A stretch of 64,000 nucleotides of DNA, from assembly GCA_958437935.1 (NCBI GenBank), contig CAUBPS010000006.1, positions 1 to 64,000 of the forward strand, in the 5' to 3' direction. Under the pieces are notes generated by a model, which was not told the origin of the DNA, did no database searches, and worked only from the letters and a program-made list of their open reading frames with translations. Position 1 is the first letter of the stretch, and the number at the start of each line of letters is the position of its first letter. Of this stretch, positions 8,519 through 15,975 are shown one piece after another. Source of the DNA: an uncultured Collinsella sp. (lineage in GTDB: Bacteria; Actinomycetota; Coriobacteriia; Coriobacteriales; Coriobacteriaceae). A program made the position numbers and the translations under genes.

Positions 8519-9391
8519 ATGCGCGTCGACGAGGTTTTTAAGCAGGCAGCATCCCAGGGCACCGCGCCCGTTTCGTTTGAGATGTTCCCGCCCAAGGGCG
8601 AGCTGACCCTCGACACGGCTCGCGAGGTGGCAGGCAATCTGTGCAAGCTTTCGCCGAGCTTTGTCTCGGTCACCTGCTCGGCCGGCGGCTCGGGCAACGG
8701 TGCCACCACCGCCCCCATCGCGCATATGATTACGAGCGAATTCGATACACCCTCGGTGGCACACCTCACCTGTGTGGGCCGCTCGCACGCCGATATCGCC
8801 GCCAAGGTTGACGAATACCGCTCCGCCGGCGTAGAAAATGTGCTGGCCCTGCGCGGTGATCTTCCCGCTGGCGCGACCGAGGACGACAAGCCCGCCTCCG
8901 ACTACGCCTACGCCCGTGACCTCATCCCTGAGCTCGTCGACGCCGGCTTTTGCGTGGGCGCCGCAGCCTACCCCGAGGGCCACATTGCTTGCGAGGATCT
9001 TAACCTCTCGGTCGAGCACCTCAAGCAAAAGCAAGACGCCGGCGCGAGCTTCTTTGTGACGCAGCTCTTCTTTGATAACGAGTGCTTCTACCGTTTTCGC
9101 GAGCTTGCCGACAAGGCCGGTATCACCGTGCCCATTACCGCGGGCATCATGCCGTTTATGGGCAAGTCGCAGATCAGCCGCATGGTCTTTATGTGCGGTG
9201 CGTCGCTGCCCTCCCCCGTCATCAAGATTCTCGCCAAGTACGAGAACGACCCCGAGAGCCTGCAGGCAGCCGGTGTAGATTATGCCGCCCGTCAGCTTTG
9301 CGACCTTAAGGAGCACGGTGCCGACGGTCTGCACCTGTACACTATGAATCGTCCTGCGATCGCCGCAACCATTATGGAGCGCCTGAGGTAA
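8519..9391 (+). CDS. metF: 5,10-methylenetetrahydrofolate reductase
   Basis: FAD-dependent TIM-barrel enzyme that makes 5-methyl-THF, the methyl donor for MetH. 290 residues, usual length. Landmarks: PVSFEMFPPKGE near the N-terminus (catalytic Glu region), VTCSAGGSGN, HLTCVGRS, LALRGDLP and QLFFDNECFY. The ATG at 8519 has AGAGGAG 8 bases before it; an earlier in-frame ATG at 8498 lacks one. Its stop overlaps the start of the next gene by one base (TAATG), so translation of the two is coupled. It is first gene of a three-gene methionine operon with the MetH activation domain and MetH. Confidence 0.95.
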   Translation: MRVDEVFKQAASQGTAPVSFEMFPPKGELTLDTAREVAGNLCKLSPSFVSVTCSAGGSGNGATTAPIAHMITSEFDTPSVAHLTCVGRSHADIAAKVDEYRSAGVENVLALRGDLPAGATEDDKPASDYAYARDLIPELVDAGFCVGAAAYPEGHIACEDLNLSVEHLKQKQDAGASFFVTQLFFDNECFYRFRELADKAGITVPITAGIMPFMGKSQISRMVFMCGASLPSPVIKILAKYENDPESLQAAGVDYAARQLCDLKEHGADGLHLYTMNRPAIAATIMERLR

Positions 9392-10179
9392 TGGAAAAAC
9401 CGCACATCGATACAGCTTTTGGTGAGGTGCCGGCCGACCTTGCGTCGCCGGCGCTCTACCGTATCGATGCCGCCCACCATCCCCGCGTCGATCGTGCCGA
9501 GATGCTGCGCTACCTGGGCTACAGCGGTCAGCAAATTGACCCCGAGCTGTCGCAGCGTATTGAGCTTGTCGTTGAGCGTCTGGAGCTGGACATTGAACCC
9601 CGTGGCGTGCGGCGCGTGTTTACCGTCGATGCCACGGGCGTGGACGAGCAGGGAGAGCCTTGCATTCGCTTGGTCGGCACCAACGTTGAGCTGCGTGGTC
9701 GCGATATCTATCGCCACCTCAAGGACGCCCGCTTTGCCGCGCTCATGGCATGCACCCTCGGCATGGACGCCGAGCGTCGCCTGCGTACCACGGGAGCCCA
9801 GCAGCCCCTGGAGGGAGCCGTGCTCGACGCCGCATGCTCTGCCTATGTAGAAGCCGCCGTCGAGCAGATGGACCAGCAGGTCAAGGCTGCGGCCTCCGCA
9901 CACGGACTCGCCGGTAACTGGCGCTTCAGTCCCGGCTACGGCGACTGCCCGCTTACGGCCCAACGCTCGATCGTGAATGCTCTCAACGCCACGCGGCTCA
10001 TCGGGCTTACCGTCACGCCGACCAGCCTGCTCATGCCCACCAAGAGTGTGACCGCGGTGATTGGTCTGTTCGACGGCGAAGTCCACGACGCCCAGAGCCG
10101 CCCCACCTGCAATATATGCCGCATGCGCGAGCACTGTCGCTTCCGCGCCGCCCACACCACCTGCTATTCCAGCCATTAG
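9391..10179 (+). CDS. stand-alone MetH reactivation (AdoMet-binding) domain protein
   Basis: 262 residues matching the vitamin B12-dependent methionine synthase activation domain, which in E. coli is the C-terminal part of MetH. The region FSPGYGDCPLTAQRSIVNALNATRLIGLTVTPTSLLMPTKSVTAVIG contains the family's RxxxGYxxCP-like and PxxSVSG-like blocks. The protein ends in a Cys-rich tail (CNICRMREHCRFRAAHTTC) that could hold a metal or cluster. The MetH encoded next lacks this domain, so the two would work in trans: this protein would present AdoMet and an electron donor to reduce inactive cob(II)alamin. It is coupled to metF by a one-base overlap and lies 9 bases before metH. Confidence 0.85.
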   Translation: MEKPHIDTAFGEVPADLASPALYRIDAAHHPRVDRAEMLRYLGYSGQQIDPELSQRIELVVERLELDIEPRGVRRVFTVDATGVDEQGEPCIRLVGTNVELRGRDIYRHLKDARFAALMACTLGMDAERRLRTTGAQQPLEGAVLDAACSAYVEAAVEQMDQQVKAAASAHGLAGNWRFSPGYGDCPLTAQRSIVNALNATRLIGLTVTPTSLLMPTKSVTAVIGLFDGEVHDAQSRPTCNICRMREHCRFRAAHTTCYSSH

Positions 10180-10188
10180 GAGCCCTCG

Positions 10189-12744
10189 ATGTTTACTCCG
10201 CTTATCACTCATGATTCTGACGGCACCGCATTGGCGGCACCTGTTGATGCTGCCCGCCGCAGCGGCGCTGCATACAAGACGCGCACAATCGACGACCTTC
10301 GCATTAAGGACGATCGCCTGCGTGCCGCCATCGAGGGCACGGGACATCTGCTGTTCGACGGCGGCATGGGCACCATGCTGCAGGCGGCCGGCATGAAGGC
10401 CGGCGCCCTGCCCGAGCTGCTCAACTTTGAGGAACCCCAGGTCATTACCGATATTCAGCGTCAGTACGTCGAGGCCGGCTGCGATGTGATCACCGCCAAC
10501 ACCTTTGGCGCCAACGCGCACAAGCTCGACGGCGCCGCCACCGTGGCAGATGTCTTTGCCGCCGCGGTCTCTTGCGCCCGCGAGGCCGGCGCCCGCTACG
10601 TCGCCGGCGATATCGGCCCCATCGGCGCCCTGCTGCGTCCCCTGGGCACCCTCAGCTTTGACGAGGCCTACGACCTCTTTGCCGAGGAGGTACGCGCCGG
10701 CGTCGCTGCGGGCGTGGACCTCTTTATTATCGAGACCATGACCGACCTGGCCGAGATCAAGGCGGCGGTCCTCGCCTGCCGCGAAAACTCAGACCTGCCT
10801 GTCTTTGCCACCATGACTTTTGAGGAAGACGGCCGCACCTTCTTGGGCACGAGCCCCGAAGTCGCCGCCATCACCCTCGACGCTATCGGCGCCGATGTCC
10901 TGGGTATCAACTGCAGCCAGGGCCCGGCCGAGCTCCGCGGTCTGGCCGCGCGTATGCTCACCGTTACCGACAAGCCCGTCATGGTGCAGGCCAATGCGGG
11001 ACTGCCCCGCGTGGACGACGATGGGAACACCGTCTTTGACATCCAGGCACCCGAGTACGCCGAGGCCGTCGCCGGCATGATCGAGGACGGCGTGAGTGTT
11101 GTGGGCGGCTGCTGCGGCACCACGCCCGCGCACATGGCGGCACTTCGCACCCTCATCGACAACCACACGCCCAGCGCGCGTCACCGCAAACCCAGCATGT
11201 CGGTCACGAGCGCGCAGACGGTTGTAGACCTTCCCTGCGACGGTCACAAGATCGCCGTCATCGGCGAGCGCATCAACCCCACGGGCAAAAAGCGCCTGCA
11301 GCAAGCCCTGCGCGACGGCGACCTGGATTACGTCGTGAGCCAGGGCATCAGCCAGCAGGAGCAGGGCGCCGACATCCTAGATGTCAACGTGGGCCTGCCC
11401 GAGATCGACGAGGTCAAGATCATCCAGCAGGCAACCGAGCAGCTCCAGGGCTCCACCCTCCTGCCCCTGCAGATCGACTCCACCGATCCCGCCGCCGTCG
11501 AGGCAGCCGTGCGCCGCTACGCCGGCAAACCCATCATCAACTCGGTTAACGGCAAGCAGCAGATCATGGACGAGATCTTCCCGCTGGTCGCCCACTACGG
11601 CACCAACGTCGTCGGCCTCACGCTCGACGAGGGCGGCATCCCCGATACCGCCGAGGCCCGCTTTGCCATCGCCGAGCGCATCGTGGCCGAGGCCGCCCGC
11701 TACGGCATCGGCCCGGACCGTATCCTCATCGACTGCCTGGTCATGACCGCCTCGACCAACCAGCGTCAGGCCGAGCAGATTCTGCGCGCCATGTCGCTGT
11801 GCAAGGAGCACCTGGGCGTTAAATGCGCGCTCGGCGTGTCGAACATCAGCTTTGGCCTGCCTGCCCGCCCGCTGCTGGGCTCGGTCTTTTTGGCCGCCGC
11901 TTTTGGCGCAGGTCTGGACGCCCCCATCATGAACCCGGGCTCCAAGCGCTTTATGGACACCGTCTACAGCTATCGCGTGCTGAGCGTCGAGGACGAGGGC
12001 TCGACCGGATACATCGAGCGCTACGCCGGCTGGACCGACCCGTACAAGATCGCCGCGAATCCGGCGGCAGCCCAGGCAGCATCGAGCGATGCCGCGCCCG
12101 CCGCGGGCACCACCGCCAGCGCCGACGACGATCCCATCCGCCACATGGTCGTCTCGGGTCGTAAGGGCGAGATCGCGGCCGAGACCGAGCGCCTGCTGGC
12201 CGACCACGACGCCATGGACCTCATCAACAACCACTTTATTCCTGCCCTCGACGAGGTCGGTGTCCTCTTCGATCAGGGCAAATTCTTCTTGCCGCAGCTC
12301 ATGGCCTCGGCAGAAGCAGCGCGCGTGGGCTTCGATACCATCAAGCGTCTGATGCCCGCCGGCGAGATTGCCGACAAGGGCAAAATCTGCGTGGCCACCG
12401 TCAAGGGCGACATCCACGATATTGGCAAGAACATCGTCAAGATGCTGCTCGATAACTACGGCTACACCGTCTTTGACCTGGGCCGCGATGTCGATCCGCA
12501 GGAGGTGCTCAAAACCGTCAAGGAGCGCGACATTAAGCTCGTCGGCCTCTCGGCGCTTATGACTACCACCGTCGTCGCCATGGAGGAGACCATCAAGCTG
12601 CTCCATTCGGAAGTCCCGGGCGTCAAGATCATCGTGGGCGGCGCCGTGCTCACCCCCGAATACGCCAAGCAGATCGGCGCGGACTACTATGCCAAGGACG
12701 CCGCCGAGAGCGCGCGTATCGCCGAAGAGGTCTTTGGCCGGTAA
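10189..12744 (+). CDS. metH: cobalamin-dependent methionine synthase, without activation domain
   Basis: 851 residues. N-terminal homocysteine-binding barrel (about 50-330) with the zinc cysteines in GINCSQ and GGCCGTT, then a pterin-binding methyl-THF domain (about 345-610, starting IGERINPTGKK), then the cobalamin cap and Rossmann domain (about 640-850) with the base-off histidine motif KGDIHDIGKNIV. The activation domain of the long MetH form is absent and encoded by the gene just upstream. A low-complexity Ala/Ser linker (about 620-640) joins the barrel and cap domains. The ATG has AGGAG 7 bases before it. The N-terminal 45 residues before the barrel are unusual and of unknown use. Confidence 0.95.
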   Translation: MFTPLITHDSDGTALAAPVDAARRSGAAYKTRTIDDLRIKDDRLRAAIEGTGHLLFDGGMGTMLQAAGMKAGALPELLNFEEPQVITDIQRQYVEAGCDVITANTFGANAHKLDGAATVADVFAAAVSCAREAGARYVAGDIGPIGALLRPLGTLSFDEAYDLFAEEVRAGVAAGVDLFIIETMTDLAEIKAAVLACRENSDLPVFATMTFEEDGRTFLGTSPEVAAITLDAIGADVLGINCSQGPAELRGLAARMLTVTDKPVMVQANAGLPRVDDDGNTVFDIQAPEYAEAVAGMIEDGVSVVGGCCGTTPAHMAALRTLIDNHTPSARHRKPSMSVTSAQTVVDLPCDGHKIAVIGERINPTGKKRLQQALRDGDLDYVVSQGISQQEQGADILDVNVGLPEIDEVKIIQQATEQLQGSTLLPLQIDSTDPAAVEAAVRRYAGKPIINSVNGKQQIMDEIFPLVAHYGTNVVGLTLDEGGIPDTAEARFAIAERIVAEAARYGIGPDRILIDCLVMTASTNQRQAEQILRAMSLCKEHLGVKCALGVSNISFGLPARPLLGSVFLAAAFGAGLDAPIMNPGSKRFMDTVYSYRVLSVEDEGSTGYIERYAGWTDPYKIAANPAAAQAASSDAAPAAGTTASADDDPIRHMVVSGRKGEIAAETERLLADHDAMDLINNHFIPALDEVGVLFDQGKFFLPQLMASAEAARVGFDTIKRLMPAGEIADKGKICVATVKGDIHDIGKNIVKMLLDNYGYTVFDLGRDVDPQEVLKTVKERDIKLVGLSALMTTTVVAMEETIKLLHSEVPGVKIIVGGAVLTPEYAKQIGADYYAKDAAESARIAEEVFGR

Positions 12745-12769
12745 CACAACGGAAACAACCCCGCACCAA

Positions 12770-12807
12770 AACGTGCCGCATGTGCCACTTGGCGCGTGCG
12801 GCACGTT
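12770..12807 (+). terminator. GC-rich hairpin after metH
   Basis: An 11-base perfect inverted repeat (AACGTGCCGCA/TGCGGCACGTT) around a 16-base loop lies 26 bases after the metH stop. It lacks a T run, so it could be a weak terminator or an mRNA 3'-end stabiliser. Confidence 0.45.
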
Positions 12808-12852
12808 AGAATAAAGGGGACTATGCTCGTTTTGGCAGATAGGAGCGCAAGG

Positions 12853-14217
12853 ATGGCGATCACGCCTGCAGAAATCGCGGAAACCCGCGGCATGGTTGAG
12901 GAGCAGAACCTCGACATCAGGACCATCACCATGGGTGTTTCGCTCATGGGTTGCGGTGACGAGAACCTCGACCGCATGTGCACGAAGATCTACGACCACG
13001 TAACGCACACGGCTGAGCACTTGGTCGAGACCGCCGAGAACCTCGAGCGCGAGTACGGTATCCCCATCGTCAACAAGCGCGTCTCCGTCACCCCGGTGGC
13101 GCAGATCGCCGCCTGCTGCAAGGATGAGGACCTCACCCCCATCGCGCACGCCCTCGACCGCGCGGCCGAGACCCTTGGCACCGACTACCTGGGCGGCTTC
13201 TCCGCGCTCGTCCAGAAGGGCATCGGCGACGCCGATCGCCGCGTTATCCAGTCCATTCCGCAGGCGCTCGCTACCACGAGCCGCGTCTGCTCCAGCGTCA
13301 ACGTCGCCAGCCTGCGTGCCGGCATCAACATGGACGCCGTGCTCATGGCCGCGCAGACCATCATCGACGCCGCCAAGCTCACGGCCGACCAGGATTCCGT
13401 CGGCGCTTCCAAGTTTGTCTGCTTTGCCAACATGGTCGAGGACTCCCCGTTTATGGCGGGCGCCGTCCACGGCGGCGGCGAGGCCGACGCCGTCATCAAC
13501 GTTGGTGTCTCGGGCCCCGGCGTTATGGCTGCTGCCTTGGAGACGCTCCCCGACTCCGCCTCGATGATGGAGGTTGCCGAGAAGATCAAGCAGACCGCCT
13601 TTAAGATCACCCGTGCCGGCGAGCTCATGAGCCGCGAGGCCGCCCATCGTCTGGGGGTCGAGAAGGGCATTGTCGACCTGTCGCTGGCTCCCACGCCTGC
13701 CATCGGCGACTCCGTTGCCCGCATCCTCGAGATCATCGGCGTGGGCACCTGCGGTGGCCCGGGCACGACCTGCGCGCTCGCCATGCTCAACGATGCCGTC
13801 AAGAAGGGTGGCGTTATGGCCAGCTCCAGCGTCGGTGGCCTCTCGGGTGCCTTTATCCCCGTGTCCGAGGACGCCGGCATGATCGCCGCCGTCGAGGCCG
13901 GCGCGCTTTCGCTCGAGAAGCTCGAGGCCATGACCTGCGTGTGCTCCGTCGGCCTGGACATGATCGCCATCCCCGGCGACACCCCGGTCGAGACCATCGC
14001 CGGCATCATCGCCGACGAGATGGCTATCGGCGTCATCAACAACAAGACCACGGCCGTCCGCGTGATCCCCGCCATCGGCAAGGGCGTGGGCGACTGCGTC
14101 GAGTATGGCGGCCTGTTCGGCCGTGCACCCATCATGCCGGTGAACCCCAACGCCGGCACCGTGCTCGCCCACCGTGGTGGACGCTTCCCGGCACCGCTGA
14201 ACTCGCTGAAGAACTAG
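12853..14217 (+). CDS. PFL/DUF711 family protein (UPF0210)
   Basis: About 454 residues, the usual size of the UPF0210/DUF711 family. Glycine-rich blocks such as FVCFANMVEDSPFMAGAVHG, GVSGPGV and GGPGTTCALAMLNDAVKKGG are typical. The family is structurally related to pyruvate formate-lyase-like proteins but its reaction is not established; it often accompanies an ACT-domain protein, which is not seen here. The ATG at 12853 is chosen for its AGGAG 7 bases upstream; an earlier ATG at 12796 would translate the intergenic tail. The gene is followed after 17 bases by the 134-bp structured element. Confidence 0.8.
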   Translation: MAITPAEIAETRGMVEEQNLDIRTITMGVSLMGCGDENLDRMCTKIYDHVTHTAEHLVETAENLEREYGIPIVNKRVSVTPVAQIAACCKDEDLTPIAHALDRAAETLGTDYLGGFSALVQKGIGDADRRVIQSIPQALATTSRVCSSVNVASLRAGINMDAVLMAAQTIIDAAKLTADQDSVGASKFVCFANMVEDSPFMAGAVHGGGEADAVINVGVSGPGVMAAALETLPDSASMMEVAEKIKQTAFKITRAGELMSREAAHRLGVEKGIVDLSLAPTPAIGDSVARILEIIGVGTCGGPGTTCALAMLNDAVKKGGVMASSSVGGLSGAFIPVSEDAGMIAAVEAGALSLEKLEAMTCVCSVGLDMIAIPGDTPVETIAGIIADEMAIGVINNKTTAVRVIPAIGKGVGDCVEYGGLFGRAPIMPVNPNAGTVLAHRGGRFPAPLNSLKN

Positions 14218-14234
14218 CTGAGGGGTTCGGGCGA

Positions 14235-14368
14235 GGAGCCCCGGGGAGGGCGAATATATAAGGTCGCCTGCTCGGACAGTCCTGACTCGCACGGAGAGCA
14301 CATTAAGTGCTCTCCGGCTCGTGCGGAACTCGCGATCGACCTTATATATTCGCCCTCCCCGGGGCTCC
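14235..14368 (+). repeat. structured 3'-UTR element, copy A
   Basis: Two perfect 32-bp arms (14235-14266 and 14337-14368) enclose a 70-base centre. The centre begins with TCGGACAGTCCTGACTC, contains an inner hairpin (GGAGAGCAC/GTGCTCTCC) and ends with TCGTGCGGAACTC. The same core, but with different arms and a different inner stem, occurs on the minus strand at 35586-35721. In both places the element starts within about 20 bases after a stop codon and in the sense direction. It is best explained as a structured RNA or an unusual terminator, or as a short mobile element. Confidence 0.75.
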
Positions 14369-14482
14369 CGCACAACGGGACCTCGGTTGGGTTCTGTCCC
14401 TTTGGCAGTCGCTTCGCTTCTGCCCTACTTTGCTGATGCGAAGGTTTGGCGTTGGATCGGTTCTTTCTGATATATGCTGGTT

Positions 14483-14515
14483 GCGGCTCTTCTTTTTGGG
14501 AGGGGCCGCTTTTTT
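14483..14515 (+). terminator. intrinsic terminator
   Basis: GCGGC/GCCGC stem around a T-rich loop, followed by six Ts. It lies 20 bases before the methyltransferase start and would end transcription coming from the DUF711 gene. Confidence 0.6.
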
Positions 14516-14534
14516 GTTGTGAGGGGGATGGCCC

Positions 14535-15422
14535 GTGGCTGATGGGGTAATTCGTTCTGAGCTGCTTTCTGAGGATTGGAATGAGGAGTGGATGCGTCTG
14601 CAGGCTGCTCGGCATCGGGCTGATGATTCTTTTGAATGGGACAAAAGGGCTCGGCATTTTCGGCCACTTGAGACTGCTCCGTATGCTCGCGATTTTATGG
14701 AGCTGTTGGCGCTCCAGCCTGGTGAGTCGGTACTTGATATGGGGTGTGGGGCTGGATCGATTGCTATTCCGCTTGCGCAGGCCGGGCACCCTGTGATTGC
14801 GGCTGACTTCTCTCCTGCTATGCTTGGCACCCTTGATGCTGGTATTGAGTATTACGGGCTTGAGGACCAGATTACGCCGCTTGAGCTTGCTTGGGATGAT
14901 GATTGGGATTTAGTTGGGCCGGTCGCGAAAGCGGTGGATGTTGCCTTTGCCAGTCGCTCCGTCACCACGACCAACTTAAAAGGGGCGCTTGCCAAGCTTG
15001 ATCGTACGGCTCGTCGGCGTTGTGCTGTCACGATGGTCGCTAACTCCAGCCCTCGTTATGACTTGCATCTGATGAACGCCATCGGCGCCTCGGTTACCTG
15101 CAGTAATGGCTTTGTCTATGCCTTTAATATCCTCATTCAGATGGGTGCCCTGCCGCAGGTTACGTACTTTGAATCGCCTCGTCGCGATACCTTCGATAGC
15201 CTTGAGGCGGGCGTGGCGGACTTCTCCCGCATGCTCGAGCACGGTAACGAGGATAAGATCGACCGTCTGCGCGATTACATTGCCCAACACATGATTGAGA
15301 ACCCCCATGCCGGTGAGCCGGGATCCAAGGGCGTGCCGCAGGGGCGCTATATGCTCGACCATATCCGCAAGGTCCGCTGGGCGTTTATTGCCTGGGAGCC
15401 GGTCTCTGCGAGTCGTCCGTAG
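14535..15422 (+). CDS. class I SAM-dependent methyltransferase
   Basis: 295 residues with a Rossmann-fold methyltransferase core: motif I VLDMGCGAGSIAIPLA (about 71-86), motif II-like VIAADFSPAML, and a later VDVAFASRSVTT. The N-terminal helix-rich segment probably contributes to substrate binding. The substrate is not evident. The GTG start is chosen because GAGGGGG lies about 8 bases before it and no ATG is in frame. The first two thirds use many T-ending codons (GCT, GGT, GAT), unlike the C-ending style of neighbouring genes, which hints at separate ancestry. It stands alone between a terminator and yhbY. Confidence 0.8.
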   Translation: MADGVIRSELLSEDWNEEWMRLQAARHRADDSFEWDKRARHFRPLETAPYARDFMELLALQPGESVLDMGCGAGSIAIPLAQAGHPVIAADFSPAMLGTLDAGIEYYGLEDQITPLELAWDDDWDLVGPVAKAVDVAFASRSVTTTNLKGALAKLDRTARRRCAVTMVANSSPRYDLHLMNAIGASVTCSNGFVYAFNILIQMGALPQVTYFESPRRDTFDSLEAGVADFSRMLEHGNEDKIDRLRDYIAQHMIENPHAGEPGSKGVPQGRYMLDHIRKVRWAFIAWEPVSASRP

Positions 15423-15603
15423 ACCGCCTTCGAGCTGCGCGCACGCCTGCCTGCAGCCCGCACCAGTCACTCGCTCGGCATCCGCATTCTTTTTGAACTG
15501 GGCAAACGCGCTCCACACCGCACCGTTCCTGCGCTATCGTGGGACAGCTCACGTAGATTAAGGCCCCGTCGCGGGGCGCCCCATACATAGAAAGCGAGAA
15601 CCC

Positions 15604-15903
15604 ATGGCACTGACAGGAGCACAGGTCAAGCAGCTTCGCAGCATGGCCCATCACCTCAACCCCGCCATCATCATCGGCAAGTCCGACGTCAACGAGGGCA
15701 CCGTCGAGCAGACGGTCGCCTACCTGGAGAAGCACGAGCTCGTTAAGTGCTCCGTGCTCGATGGCTCCAGCCTTTCCGCCCGCGAGGCCGCCGAGGAGCT
15801 CGCCGAGCGCTCCCACGCCGAGGTCGTCCAGGTCATCGGCCGCAAGTTCTCGCTGTATCGCGAGTCCTCGCGCAAGGACATCGAGAAGATCAAGCTCGTC
15901 TAA
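15604..15903 (+). CDS. yhbY: ribosome assembly RNA-binding protein YhbY
   Basis: 99-residue CRM-domain protein that binds rRNA during large-subunit maturation. It opens with LTGAQVKQLRSMAHHLNPAIIIGKSDVNEGT, the standard YhbY start including the GxxG-like loop region, and ends near QVIGRKFSLYRES, the family's final strand. The length is typical. A GAAAGCGAG precedes the ATG. It is followed by a strong terminator and is probably monocistronic. Confidence 0.92.
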   Translation: MALTGAQVKQLRSMAHHLNPAIIIGKSDVNEGTVEQTVAYLEKHELVKCSVLDGSSLSAREAAEELAERSHAEVVQVIGRKFSLYRESSRKDIEKIKLV

Positions 15904-15940
15904 GAGCCAATGATCCAGCGATCCAACACATAGCAAGCTT

Positions 15941-15975
15941 ACGGGTGCCCAAGTACTTCGGGCGCCCGTTTTTTA
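15941..15975 (+). terminator. yhbY terminator
   Basis: Stem ACGGGTGCCC/GGGCGCCCGT followed by six Ts on the plus strand. It also lies at the convergent end of the SARP regulator gene, whose last codons overlap the T run. Confidence 0.8.

Noticed and set aside
14235..14368. Invertible promoter (inverton) because of the long inverted repeats
   Set aside because: The 70-base centre is short, contains no promoter, and its conserved core is folded like RNA; no invertase is nearby.
11377..14373. 998-codon minus-strand frame across metH and the DUF711 gene
   Set aside because: Antisense shadow of two recognised genes; composition is His/Asp/Gly-rich in the way such shadows are.
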